A stretch of 64,000 nucleotides of DNA from Salinigranum salinum (lineage in GTDB: Archaea; Halobacteriota; Halobacteria; Halobacteriales; Haloferacaceae). Positions within the stretch are counted from its first letter, which is position 1, and every line of letters begins with the position of its first letter. This document shows positions 17,112 to 26,118 of this stretch, piece after piece. The notes under the pieces were generated by a model. That model saw nothing but the letters and a program-made list of their open reading frames with translations. It was not told the DNA's origin and ran no database searches. Made by a program: the position numbers and the translations under genes. The stretch covers positions 1,178,001 through 1,242,000 of the forward strand of contig NZ_VTOJ01000001.1 in the NCBI RefSeq assembly GCF_009176545.1, written 5' to 3'.

Positions 17112-18326
17112 ATGACCGTCGCCGCCGAGCGGCCCGGTCCGCTCGACGGTCTCCGCGTCGTCGACTTCTCCGGGATGATCAGCGGCGGCTTCGCGACGCT
17201 CATGCTCGCGGACTGTGGGGCAGACGTCGTCTTCGCCGAACATCCGGAGCACCCCGACCCCCTGCGGGAGTGGCCGCCGTTCGAGGAGGGCGTCTCGCTG
17301 TGGTGGAAAGCCATCGCCCGGAACAAACGGTGTGTGACGCTGAACCTCTCGACCGACCGCGGGCGCGATCTCGCGCTCGACCTCGTGCGCGACGCCGACG
17401 TCGTCTTCGAGAACTTCCGCCCCGGCACGATGGAGCGCTGGGGGCTCGGGTACGACGACCTCCGGGAGGTGAACGAGTCGGTGATCATGGTCCGGATCTC
17501 GGGCTACGGGCAGACCGGCCCGCGCTCGGAGAAACCCGGCTTCGGCACCGTCGCCGAGGGTATCTCGGGATGGGCGCACGCCAACGGCTTCCCCGACCGC
17601 GAGCCGCTGCTCCCGCCGATCTCGCTGGCCGACCTCACCGCGGCACAGTTCGCCGTCATGTCGACGCTCATGGCCGTCTTCGAGCGCGACGTCGGCCGCG
17701 GCGGGAGCGGCGAGGGGCAGGTAATCGACGTCTCGCTGTACGAACCCCTCTTCCGACTGTTCGTCGGCGACGTCGAGGCGTTCGACGTACAGGGTGCCGT
17801 CCGCGACCGACGGGGGAACCAGCATCCGAACGCGGCCCCGCGGAACGTCTACGAGACCGCCGACGGCTACATCACCCTCTCGGCGTCGAACCAGCGCATC
17901 TGGGAGCGGGTGGCGCGCGCCATCGACCGCGAGGACCTGATCGACCAGGACCGGTTCGCCACCAACGAGAAGCGCGTCGAGAACGCCGACGCGCTCGACG
18001 CGGAGATCGAGGCGTGGACGCGCGAGCACTCGACCGATGAGGTGATCGAGACCATCGAGGCCGAGGGCGGCATCCTCGGGCCCGTCTACGACATGCGCGA
18101 CGTCTTCGCCGACGAGCAGTACGCCGCCCGCGACGACGTCGTGACGGTCGACGACGAGGAGGTCGGCACGTTCCGAACCCACGGCGTGATTCCGAAGTTC
18201 TCCCGCACGCCGGGCGCGGTGACGCACGCCGGCCCGCCCCACGGCGCGCACAACGTCGAGGTCTACTCGGACCTCGGGCGCTCCGCCGAGGAGATCGCCG
18301 ACCTCGAGCGCGAGGGGATCATCTGA
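17112..18326 (+). CDS. CaiB/BaiF family (class III) CoA-transferase
   Basis: A 404-residue type III CoA-transferase, moving CoA between carboxylic acids. Family features: LDGLRVVDFSGMISGGFATL at the N-terminus, NKRCVTLNLSTDRGRDLA, ENFRPGTMERWGLGYDDL and RISGYGQTGPRSEKPGFG. In the last block the residue that is the acyl-accepting Asp in formyl-CoA transferase is Gly (residue 145), so either another residue serves or the enzyme belongs to the subgroup lacking it. A Shine-Dalgarno-like ggaggac is present at 17104. The stop abuts the next gene's ATG directly, so the two form an operon. Confidence 0.9.
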   Translation: MTVAAERPGPLDGLRVVDFSGMISGGFATLMLADCGADVVFAEHPEHPDPLREWPPFEEGVSLWWKAIARNKRCVTLNLSTDRGRDLALDLVRDADVVFENFRPGTMERWGLGYDDLREVNESVIMVRISGYGQTGPRSEKPGFGTVAEGISGWAHANGFPDREPLLPPISLADLTAAQFAVMSTLMAVFERDVGRGGSGEGQVIDVSLYEPLFRLFVGDVEAFDVQGAVRDRRGNQHPNAAPRNVYETADGYITLSASNQRIWERVARAIDREDLIDQDRFATNEKRVENADALDAEIEAWTREHSTDEVIETIEAEGGILGPVYDMRDVFADEQYAARDDVVTVDDEEVGTFRTHGVIPKFSRTPGAVTHAGPPHGAHNVEVYSDLGRSAEEIADLEREGII

Positions 18327-19409
18327 ATGCGACTCCAGGACGTCACGATCCGCGAGGGCGGGCAGATGCCCGGGCGGTCGTACGACGTCGACGACCGTGT
18401 GGCCGCGGCGCGCGCGCTCGACCGGCTCGGCCTCGACTTCGTGCAGGTCGGCTTCGCCGTCACGGGCGACCCCGACGCCGCCGCCATCGACCGCGCGGCG
18501 AGCGAGTGCGACGCCGACGTGGTCTCCATCGCCCGGGCGGTTCCCCGTGACGTCGAGGCCGCCCTCGACGCCGGCGCGGACGTCGTCGAGGTGTTCGGCC
18601 CGCTCTCCGATCTCCACCTCGACCACGCCGTCGGGAAGACGCGCGAGGAGATGCTGGCGGCGATGCGTACGGCCGTCGACCGGGTGCACGACGGTGGTGC
18701 CACGCCTACGCTGACGCTCGTCGACGCGTTCCGCACGCCGCCCGGCGTCGTCGCCGATGCGGTCTCGCGGTTCGACGACTGTGCGTTCGTGAGCTTCGCC
18801 GACACCGTCGGCAACTCGACGCCCCGGTCGGTTGGGGCGTTCCTCGACGCGGTCGGCGACAGGGTGGACCTCGGTCGCACGGGCGTCCACCTCCACGACG
18901 ACCTCGGCTGTGCGACGGCGAACGCGCTCGCCGCGTACGAACGCGGCGTCGGGAAGGCCGACGTCTCGGTCGCCTCGCTCGGCGAGCGGGCGGGCAACAC
19001 CGCGCTCGAGGAGCTGGTCGTCGCGGGCGTCCTCGACTACGACGAGCCGTTCGGCCTCTCGGTCGCGGCGCTCGTGCCGGCCTGCCGCGACGTCCTCGAC
19101 GCGCTCGGGGAGGACGTCGACCCGCGCAAGGCCGTTCTCGGGGAGGCCGTCCACGAACACGAGTCGGGCATCCACGTCGCTGCCATGCTCGAGGAACCGG
19201 GCGCGATGGAGCCGTACGACCCCGCGCGGTTCGGCGGCTCCCGCGTCCTCGTGTTCGGCCCGAAGACCGGCCGCGGCGGGGCTCGTCGGCTGCTCGAACG
19301 GGCGGGGCGCGAGGTCACGGACGAACGCGTCGACCGCCTCGTGGCCCGGCTCGAACGGGAGGGACCGATGGAGCTGGCGGACGCGCTGGTAGTCGCGGGG
19401 GAGATCTGA
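18327..19409 (+). CDS. Isopropylmalate/citramalate synthase-like (HMGL domain) enzyme
   Basis: A 360-residue protein with the HMG-CoA lyase/LeuA-type TIM barrel. The barrel opens LQDVTIREGGQMPGRSY (normally DxTLRDGxQ), and the metal ligands are in HLHDDLGCATANALAAY. A C-terminal extension, HEHESGIHVAAMLEEPGAM then GRGGARRLLERAGREV, matches the Claisen-condensing subgroup (isopropylmalate, homocitrate, citramalate synthases) rather than HMG-CoA lyase. It has no LeuA regulatory domain. Directly joined to the CoA-transferase, it probably acts on a CoA ester produced or consumed by that enzyme. Exact reaction unknown. Confidence 0.85.
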   Translation: MRLQDVTIREGGQMPGRSYDVDDRVAAARALDRLGLDFVQVGFAVTGDPDAAAIDRAASECDADVVSIARAVPRDVEAALDAGADVVEVFGPLSDLHLDHAVGKTREEMLAAMRTAVDRVHDGGATPTLTLVDAFRTPPGVVADAVSRFDDCAFVSFADTVGNSTPRSVGAFLDAVGDRVDLGRTGVHLHDDLGCATANALAAYERGVGKADVSVASLGERAGNTALEELVVAGVLDYDEPFGLSVAALVPACRDVLDALGEDVDPRKAVLGEAVHEHESGIHVAAMLEEPGAMEPYDPARFGGSRVLVFGPKTGRGGARRLLERAGREVTDERVDRLVARLEREGPMELADALVVAGEI

Positions 19410-19460
19410 GACAGGGTAGGCTGGGACGAACTGACGTGCGTGGATCGGCTCGGTCCGGAA

Positions 19461-20231
19461 TCACTCCTCCACCGAGTCCGTCACGTTACTTGGACGGGTG
19501 TAGATGATGATCCCCTCGACGTCGCTATCCTCCATGAGATTGTACGCCCGGGCTTCCAGCTCGACGACCGAGCCGTCGGCGTGCATCGCTCGGTGTCTGA
19601 TCCCCGTCGGTCGGTCGGGATCCGCCATTCGTTCTTCGAACCGGCGCTCGACCGTCTCGCGGTCGTCGGGGTGGATCAGCTCGAACGGTCCCAGCTCCCG
19701 GAGTTCGTCGGGCGTGTAGCCGAGGATCTCCTCGACCGATCCCGAGATGAAGACGATCTGGCCGCTCGCGTCGACCGTGGCGATGATGTCGGTCGCGTGT
19801 TCGACCACCTTCTCCAGGAAGCGGCGACTGCGTTCGGCGTCTGCTCGGGCGCGGCGCTGTTCGACGGCGTTCTCGATTCGTTTCACCAGCAGGTCGTACG
19901 TCTCCGACCCGCCGCCCTTCTGGAGGTAGTCCGTCACGCCCTTCGAGATGGCCTCGCTGGCGACCTCCTCGCTCCCCTTCCCCGTGAAGAGGATAAACGG
20001 CATCTCCGGATGTGCTTCCCGGACACGGTCGAGGAGGGCGAGACCGTTCTCGCCGGGCATGTCGTAGTCGCTGACGACACAGTCGAACGGTTCGGACGAG
20101 AGGCGGTCGAGCGCCGACTCGACGGTGGTCACGAACTCGGTCTCGACGCCCGCACGTTCGAGGTACGCGACGGTCAACTCGGTGAACTTCCGGTCGTCGT
20201 CGACGTGGAGGACGCGGACCTCTCCGTTCAC
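19461..20231 (-). CDS. Response regulator with receiver and PAS domains
   Basis: A 256-residue signalling protein. The receiver domain (about 5-120) has the acidic pair HVDDD, the phosphoacceptor in DCVVSDYDMPGENG (near residue 54), and GKGSEEVASEAISKGVTDYL carrying the switch region. A short coiled linker (RIENAVEQRRARADAERS) leads into a PAS domain (about 145-245: VVEHATDIIATVDASGQIVF, ILGYTPDEL). There is no kinase or DNA-binding domain, so it probably relays phosphate or binds a partner. No histidine kinase lies next to it. Confidence 0.92.
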   Translation of the reverse strand: MNGEVRVLHVDDDRKFTELTVAYLERAGVETEFVTTVESALDRLSSEPFDCVVSDYDMPGENGLALLDRVREAHPEMPFILFTGKGSEEVASEAISKGVTDYLQKGGGSETYDLLVKRIENAVEQRRARADAERSRRFLEKVVEHATDIIATVDASGQIVFISGSVEEILGYTPDELRELGPFELIHPDDRETVERRFEERMADPDRPTGIRHRAMHADGSVVELEARAYNLMEDSDVEGIIIYTRPSNVTDSVEE

Positions 20232-20283
20232 CCTCTTCCCCGTCCGGCCGTTCCATTCATGTTACTTCTATACAGTAATCAGT

Positions 20284-20292
20284 TGATATATA
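20284..20292 (-). promoter_or_regulatory. TATA-like box for the response regulator gene
   Basis: The plus strand reads ttgatatatac here; on the minus strand this gives gtatatatcaa about 55 bases before the ATG at 20231, predicting a leader of about 25-30 nucleotides. The rest of the 296-base divergent space up to 20528 shows no other gene. Confidence 0.5.
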
Positions 20293-20527
20293 CCTGCTGG
20301 CAGGCCGATATCGCCGTCTGTTCCCGCACTGCGTCGGGCGAACAGTGGACGGATGTACTGACTGGCCGACGACCGGTGAAGGGCCACGGATCGTTCGCCG
20401 AGACTCCGTGAGTCGATCACCGAACTCCCGTGAGCCACCCACGGCGACGACCCTCTCCGTGCGGCCTCCCAAGACCGCCCAACATGAGTAGGGGCAACAG
20501 TTAGGCTTCCTCCCTCTGTTCGTCCGA

Positions 20528-22606
20528 GTGGAGTGTTTACAGTTGACACATAACCTCGGTGTGGACGTCGGCGGGACGTTCACCGACGTCATCGTGTTCG
20601 ACGAGGAGTCCGGTGACCTCACCATCACGAAGGTGCTGTCCACGCCGGAGAACCAGTCCGACGGGGTCGTGACGGGCGTGACGCGGGCGACGGCGAAGGC
20701 GGGTACTGCCGTCGGCGACCTCGACCTGGTCTTCCACGGGACGACCGTCGTCACCAACATGCTCTTGGAGGAGACGGGCGCGGACGTCGGCCTCCTCGTG
20801 ACGGGCGGGCACGAGCACGTCCTCCACCTCGCCCGGGCGTGGACGCCCGGCCCCCTCTACGGGTGGATGGCGATGGAGAAACCCGAACCGCTCGCGGACC
20901 TGGTCGACACCCGTGGGATCTCGGGGCGGGTGGCGTCGCCGTCGGGCGAGGTCACGGAGGGGATCGACGAGGAGGAGGTGCGTGCGGCCGTCGACGACCT
21001 CGTCGACAACGGCGTCGAGGCGATCACGGTCGCCCTGCTGAACTCGTACCTCAACCCCGATCTCGAACGCCAGGTCAGAGACGTCGTTTCGGCGGCCCAT
21101 CCCGACGTCCCGGTCTCCATCTCCGCGGAGATCGTCCCCGAGTACGGCGAGTACGAGCGGACCCTCACGACCGTCATCAACGACTACGCCCGCCCGACCG
21201 TCATCCGCTACCTCGACACGCTCGACGACGCCCTCGCCGCCGAAGCGTTCGACGGGAAGATGAACCTCGTCCGCTCGGACGGCGGGCTGATGTCGTCGGC
21301 GTCGGCCAAGCAGCGCCCCGTCGAACTCGCGCTCTCCGGCCCCTCCGGCGGGGTCGTCGGCGCGGCCACCCTCGCCGGGAAGAAGGGGGTTCCGGACGTC
21401 CTCACGCTCGACATGGGTGGCACCTCGACCGACGTCTCGCTGGTCGAGGGCGGATCGCCGTCGACGTCGCGCGAGACGAAGGTGGGCTACCGCGAGTTCA
21501 AGTCGCGGTCGGTCGACATCAACACCGTCGGCGCGGGTGGAGGATCGATCGCCCGCGTCCAGATCAACGGTTCGCTCGTCGTCGGCCCCAACTCCGCCGG
21601 TGCCGACCCCGGCCCGGCCTGTTACGGACAGGGTGGCGAGGACCCCACGGTGACGGACGCGAACGTCGTCCTCGGGCGCATCCCCGCGGCCGTGAAACTC
21701 GGGGGCGACCTCGCACTCGACCGCGACGCCGCGCGGCGGGTGATGGAGCCGATCGCCGACGAGCGCGGGTCGAGCGTCGAGGCGGCCGCCCAGGCCGTCG
21801 TCGACCTCGTCAACGAGAACATGTACGGCGCGCTGCGCGTGGTGAGCGTCGAGCGCGGCTACGACCCCCGCGAGTTCGGTCTCGTCGCCTTCGGCGGCGC
21901 GGGGCCGATGCACGCCAACGCGCTGGCGGACCTCATCGGATCGTACCCCCTGATAATCCCGCCCGGACCGGGCGTGATGTCGGCGTTCGGCTTCCTCACC
22001 AGCGACGTCCAGAACGAGTTCACGGAGACCTACCTGGAGATCGAGACCGACGTCTCCGGCGACGACGTCGCCGCCGCCTACGACGACCTCCGCGAGGAGG
22101 CGAGCGAGTGGCTCCGGTCGGAGGGCGTCCCGGCCGAGAAACACGCGTTCGACTACTACGCCGACTGCCGCTACTACCGCCAGGACATCCAGATGTCCAT
22201 TCCCGTGGCACTCGACGCCCTCACCGGCGAGCGTGGTCTCGCCGAGATCAAGACGGACTTCGAGACCCGCCACGACCGGCAGTTCGGCTTCTCGCTCGAC
22301 GCCCCGCTCGAGATCGCCAACCTGCGCGTCATCGGGCGGGGCGAGGTGGCGGGCGTCGAACTCACCCCGGAGGCGCTCGGCGACGCGGACCCCGCGGCGG
22401 CACGGATCGCCACCGAGTCCGTCTACTTCGCGGGGACGCACCACGACACGCCCGTCTACGACCGCGACGGACTGCGACCCGGCCACCGCCTCGCGGGGCC
22501 GGCGGTCGTCATCGAGGACGACGCCACCGTGGTCGTCCAGCCGGACCACGTGGCCGAGATCGATCGGTTCGGCTGCATCGAGATCACCCGAGGTGAAACC
22601 CAATGA
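20528..22606 (+). CDS. hyuA: Hydantoinase/oxoprolinase subunit A (N-methylhydantoinase A type)
   Basis: A 692-residue ATP-dependent hydantoinase/acetone carboxylase-type A subunit. It has the N-terminal Hydant_A_N domain (LGVDVGGTFTDVIVFDEES), the phosphate motif FHGTTVVTNMLLEETGADVG, the central LTLDMGGTSTDVSLVEGG and INTVGAGGGSIARV, and the C-terminal hydantoinase A fold. With subunit B it hydrolyses 5-membered cyclic amides at ATP expense. The start is GTG at 20528; a TTG at 20543 is an alternative. The stop overlaps the hyuB ATG by four bases (ATGA). Confidence 0.92.
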   Translation: MECLQLTHNLGVDVGGTFTDVIVFDEESGDLTITKVLSTPENQSDGVVTGVTRATAKAGTAVGDLDLVFHGTTVVTNMLLEETGADVGLLVTGGHEHVLHLARAWTPGPLYGWMAMEKPEPLADLVDTRGISGRVASPSGEVTEGIDEEEVRAAVDDLVDNGVEAITVALLNSYLNPDLERQVRDVVSAAHPDVPVSISAEIVPEYGEYERTLTTVINDYARPTVIRYLDTLDDALAAEAFDGKMNLVRSDGGLMSSASAKQRPVELALSGPSGGVVGAATLAGKKGVPDVLTLDMGGTSTDVSLVEGGSPSTSRETKVGYREFKSRSVDINTVGAGGGSIARVQINGSLVVGPNSAGADPGPACYGQGGEDPTVTDANVVLGRIPAAVKLGGDLALDRDAARRVMEPIADERGSSVEAAAQAVVDLVNENMYGALRVVSVERGYDPREFGLVAFGGAGPMHANALADLIGSYPLIIPPGPGVMSAFGFLTSDVQNEFTETYLEIETDVSGDDVAAAYDDLREEASEWLRSEGVPAEKHAFDYYADCRYYRQDIQMSIPVALDALTGERGLAEIKTDFETRHDRQFGFSLDAPLEIANLRVIGRGEVAGVELTPEALGDADPAAARIATESVYFAGTHHDTPVYDRDGLRPGHRLAGPAVVIEDDATVVVQPDHVAEIDRFGCIEITRGETQ

Positions 22607-24483
22607 GCGACCCAGACCCCGAGACAGGGGGCGAACCCGACTTCGTCGGTGCCCACGAACGGATCGACCAGACCACGCTCGACATCGTCGAGTCGACGCT
22701 CGCGAACACCCGCTACGAGATGGACCGCGTCGTCGAGACCACGGCCATCTCGCCCGTCATCCGCGAGCAGTCCGACCAGTTCCCGATGATGGCCGACCGC
22801 CACGGGCGAATGGTGATGGGTCAGTTCGGCTCCGCCATCGACGAGGTCATCGACCACTCGCCGTTCGGCTGGGACGACCTCGAGGACGGCGACGTCATCG
22901 CGACGAACGACCCGTACATGTGCGAGGGGGCGGTCTCACACCTCCCCGACATGATGCTCATCCGGCCGATCTTCTTCGAGGGCGACCTCGTGGGCTTTTC
23001 GAGCCAGTGGGGGAACCTGATGGACGTCGGCGGCAAGACGCCCGGTTCTATCCCCATCAACGCCAACACGGTGTTCGAGGAGGGCGTGCGGCTGCCGCCC
23101 ACGAAGCTGTACAAGCGCGGCGAGTTCGACGAGGAACTGCTGCAGACGTTCAAGCACAACACCCGGCTGCCGGAGCACGCCGAGGCGGACATCAAGGCGC
23201 TCGCGGCGGGGACGAAAGCCGCCGAAAAGCGCATCCAGGGCCTCTGCGAGCGGTTTGGGAAGGACACCTACCTTCTCGCCTGCGACGCCATCCTCGATCG
23301 GACCCGCGACGGCGTCACCCAGCTCATCCGCGACCTCCTGCCCGAGGGCGAGACGTTCGTCTTCGAGGACTACGCCGACGACGACGGCCAGGGGAACGGC
23401 CCCATCAAGCTCCACATGGAGATGCGCCGCGAGGGCGACGACGTCTACGTCGACTGGACCGGCACCGACGAGCAGGTGCCGGGAACGGTGAACTTCCTGC
23501 TCAACGAGAACATGTTCAAGATGTTCACCGGGGTGTTCCTCATCATGGCGTTCGACCCGCAGTTGACGTTCAACGACGGGTTCTACGACAGGATCCACGT
23601 CACCATCCCCTCGGGGACGGTACTCAAACCGGAGTTCCCCGCCGCCCTCGGGAACAGACTGACGCTCATGGCCCGGCAGTTCGACCTCCTGCAGGAGGTG
23701 TTCTCGAAGGCGCTGGGCGAACAGTTCTCGGTCGCGGGCTCGTACGGCACCTCGCCCAACCTCGTCTACGCGGGCACCGACGCCGAGGGGAACGACTTCC
23801 AGCTGCTGGAGATCCTCTACGGCGGCATCCCCGCGCGACCGGGCGGTGACGGTCTCGACGGCCACTCGTGGTGGCCGCTGTTCAAGACGGTCCCGACGGA
23901 GTACCTGGAGGCGTACTACCCGCTGACGGTCGAGGAGTACACCACCCGCGTCGACACCGGCGGTGCCGGGCAGTTCCGCGGTGGCCACGGGGTGAAGAAG
24001 GTGTACACGTTCGAGGCCGAGGGTGCGGTCACGTTCCAGGACGACCGCGCCCACACCTACCCGTACGGCGTCGACGGTGGGAGACACGCCCAGCCGTCGC
24101 GGAAGAAGCTCGTGCGGGCCGACGGCACGAGCGAAGACCTCCCCTCGAAGGTCGAGAACGTCCCCGTCTCGCCGGGCGACAGACTCGTCTTCGAGACCGC
24201 GGGCGGCGGCGGCCTCGGCGATCCGCTCGATCGCGCCCCCGAGACGGTCGCGCTGGAGGTGCGCCGCGGTCTCGTCTCCGCCGAGAGCGCGTACGAGGAG
24301 TACGGCGTCGTCCTCGACGACGGCACCCTCGACGCCGACGCCACGGCCGACAGACGCGACGAACTCCGCGCCGAGCGCGACGACCTCGCGGAGTTCGACT
24401 TCGGCCCCGTCCCCGACGAGGAGACGCTCGCGGCCCGCATCGAGGAGGAACGCCGGGCGTTCAACGCACGCTACACCAGCTGA
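22603..24483 (+). CDS. hyuB: Hydantoinase/oxoprolinase subunit B (N-methylhydantoinase B type)
   Basis: A 626-residue B subunit. Characteristic segments are DQTTLDIVESTLANTRYEMD near the N-terminus, DVIATNDPYMCEGAVSHLPD near residue 105, and TDEQVPGTVNFLLNENMFK in the middle; the C-terminal GDRLVFETAGGGGLGDPL is the family end motif. It acts with HyuA in the cytoplasm on hydantoins, N-methylhydantoin or 5-oxoproline. It is translationally coupled to hyuA through the ATGA overlap. The next gene, a cysteine hydrolase, starts about 100 bases downstream. Confidence 0.92.
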   Translation: MSDPDPETGGEPDFVGAHERIDQTTLDIVESTLANTRYEMDRVVETTAISPVIREQSDQFPMMADRHGRMVMGQFGSAIDEVIDHSPFGWDDLEDGDVIATNDPYMCEGAVSHLPDMMLIRPIFFEGDLVGFSSQWGNLMDVGGKTPGSIPINANTVFEEGVRLPPTKLYKRGEFDEELLQTFKHNTRLPEHAEADIKALAAGTKAAEKRIQGLCERFGKDTYLLACDAILDRTRDGVTQLIRDLLPEGETFVFEDYADDDGQGNGPIKLHMEMRREGDDVYVDWTGTDEQVPGTVNFLLNENMFKMFTGVFLIMAFDPQLTFNDGFYDRIHVTIPSGTVLKPEFPAALGNRLTLMARQFDLLQEVFSKALGEQFSVAGSYGTSPNLVYAGTDAEGNDFQLLEILYGGIPARPGGDGLDGHSWWPLFKTVPTEYLEAYYPLTVEEYTTRVDTGGAGQFRGGHGVKKVYTFEAEGAVTFQDDRAHTYPYGVDGGRHAQPSRKKLVRADGTSEDLPSKVENVPVSPGDRLVFETAGGGGLGDPLDRAPETVALEVRRGLVSAESAYEEYGVVLDDGTLDADATADRRDELRAERDDLAEFDFGPVPDEETLAARIEEERRAFNARYTS

Positions 24484-24584
24484 GCCGGCTCGCGATCGCC
24501 CGCGTCCGGCTCCTGCGCCCCGTCCCGTTCGCGCAGTCGTCCACTTCGGCCGTTCGATCCACGCTCACCGACACCACTCACCCC

Positions 24585-25244
24585 ATGACAGACGACCCCG
24601 ACACGGACGCCGCCCACGGCGAGGCGGTCGCCCGCTACTACGCCGACCACGAGTTCGGTGGCGACGTCGGCTTCGGCGACCGGCCCGCACTGCTCGTCAT
24701 CGACCTCATCAACGCCTTCACCGATCCGGAGACGAACCTCGGCTCGGACGTCTCGGACGTGCTCGACGCCACGGCCGACCTGCTGGCGGCGTTCCGCGAA
24801 CGCGACCTTCCCCGGTACTTCACCACTGTCGCATACGAGGAGTCGTACGGCGACGCGGGCGTCTTCATCGAGAAGGTGCCCGCGCTGCGCGAACTCCGTC
24901 TCGACACCCCTGAGGTAGCAATCGACGACCGCGTCGCGCCCGTCGGCGACGAGCGCGTCCTGTTGAAGAAGTACGCCAGCGCCTTCTTCGGCACCGACCT
25001 CTCGACGGAACTCGTCACCGACGGCGTCGACACGCTCGTCCTCGCCGGCGTGACGACGAGCGGCTGTATCCGGGCGACCGCCGTCGACGGGATGCAACAC
25101 GGCTACCGCGTCGTGGTCCCCGAGGAAGCGGTCGGTGACCGCGCCGCGGGACCGCACCGTGCGAACCTCTTCGACATCGACGCCAAGTACGGCGACGTCC
25201 GCTCCCTCGACGCGGTGCTCGGGGCGCTCGAACGGTTCGACTGA
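24585..25244 (+). CDS. Isochorismatase-family cysteine hydrolase (N-carbamoylsarcosine amidase-like)
   Basis: A 219-residue hydrolase. The catalytic triad of the family is visible: Asp in ALLVIDLINAFTD, Lys in VLLKKYASAFFGT, and Cys in GVTTSGCIRATAVDGMQHG. The long N-terminus before the first strand (AHGEAVARYYADHEFGGDVG) matches N-carbamoylsarcosine amidohydrolases more than isochorismatases. Following hyuA-hyuB, it could release ammonia and CO2 from N-carbamoylsarcosine to give sarcosine. This pathway role is inferred from context. Confidence 0.85.
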   Translation: MTDDPDTDAAHGEAVARYYADHEFGGDVGFGDRPALLVIDLINAFTDPETNLGSDVSDVLDATADLLAAFRERDLPRYFTTVAYEESYGDAGVFIEKVPALRELRLDTPEVAIDDRVAPVGDERVLLKKYASAFFGTDLSTELVTDGVDTLVLAGVTTSGCIRATAVDGMQHGYRVVVPEEAVGDRAAGPHRANLFDIDAKYGDVRSLDAVLGALERFD

Positions 25245-25331
25245 GCCGACGGAGCCGACGGAGCCGGACGGATCCGGCGGGATCGAGTCTGACGGACGAG
25301 CCGGAAACACCGCCGCCCGATCCCGACGTTG

Positions 25332-25988
25332 TCAGGCCGTGTTCCGCCAGCCGCGCGCGGAGAGGTCGAACGCGGCCAGTCCCACGAACACGAGGAAGTA
25401 GACGACGACGAACGGGTCCCCCACGGAGACGTCGAGCGGGGTCGACAGAGCGAAGGCGAGCCCGAAACAGGCGAGGTAGACGCCGCCGCGGGCCCCCCGG
25501 CGGCGGTTCCCCGGAGCGGTCAGATGCGGGAACAGCGCGACGAGGGCGACGGCGGTCACGGCGGCGACGGGAATCGCGGCGAGAACCGAGTCGACGACCA
25601 GCGCGACGAGGGCCCCGCCGTACGTCGCGCCGAGGAGCGTCGCGGAGACGTAGACGGCTCGCGTGACGTACGCCTGGTAGCCCTCGCCGGTCCCGAGCCG
25701 CGAGCCGTCGAGTCGGGGCCAGGGGCGACCGACCGACACCAGGCCGGACCGGAGCGTCCCGATGGCGATCATGGTCACGGGAGCCGCGACCACGACGCCC
25801 GTCTTGACCGCCAGATCGACGTAGGGCGTCTGGAGGACCGTCCAGAGCGCCAGCAGCCCGAGGACGACGACCTGGGTGAAGCCGTAGTAGCACACGTCGT
25901 CGATCCACCGGGCGACCGTCGGCTGCGTCTCCCGCGGACGCAGCTGCCGTTCGTCGTGCGAGCCGGGGCCGGAGTCACGCATCGACAT
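25332..25988 (-). CDS. Haloarchaeal polytopic membrane protein
   Basis: A 218-residue protein with a soluble, charged N-terminus and about five to six membrane helices (for example GFTQVVVLGLLALWTVL and AAIPVAAVTAVALVALF). No family recognised. The ATG at 25988 was chosen over the one at 25997 because a TATA-like acatatgtc lies at about 26012-26020, in leaderless spacing. Convergent with the cysteine hydrolase gene. Confidence 0.65.
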   Translation of the reverse strand: MSMRDSGPGSHDERQLRPRETQPTVARWIDDVCYYGFTQVVVLGLLALWTVLQTPYVDLAVKTGVVVAAPVTMIAIGTLRSGLVSVGRPWPRLDGSRLGTGEGYQAYVTRAVYVSATLLGATYGGALVALVVDSVLAAIPVAAVTAVALVALFPHLTAPGNRRRGARGGVYLACFGLAFALSTPLDVSVGDPFVVVYFLVFVGLAAFDLSARGWRNTA

Positions 25989-26118
25989 CCCGCCCACGTC
26001 GATGCTCGTCCGACATATGTCTTGTTTCTATTCGTACACTCTCGGAAATTTTCTCCTCACCGCGTCGACGTCGGCAGGCGCGGCGAGGACGTAAGTAGCT
26101 CGCTCGCGGAGAGAACAC

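Noticed and set aside
16896-19175. A 759-codon minus-strand frame
   Set aside because: Antisense to the CoA-transferase and LeuA-like genes; composition is typical of a shadow frame.
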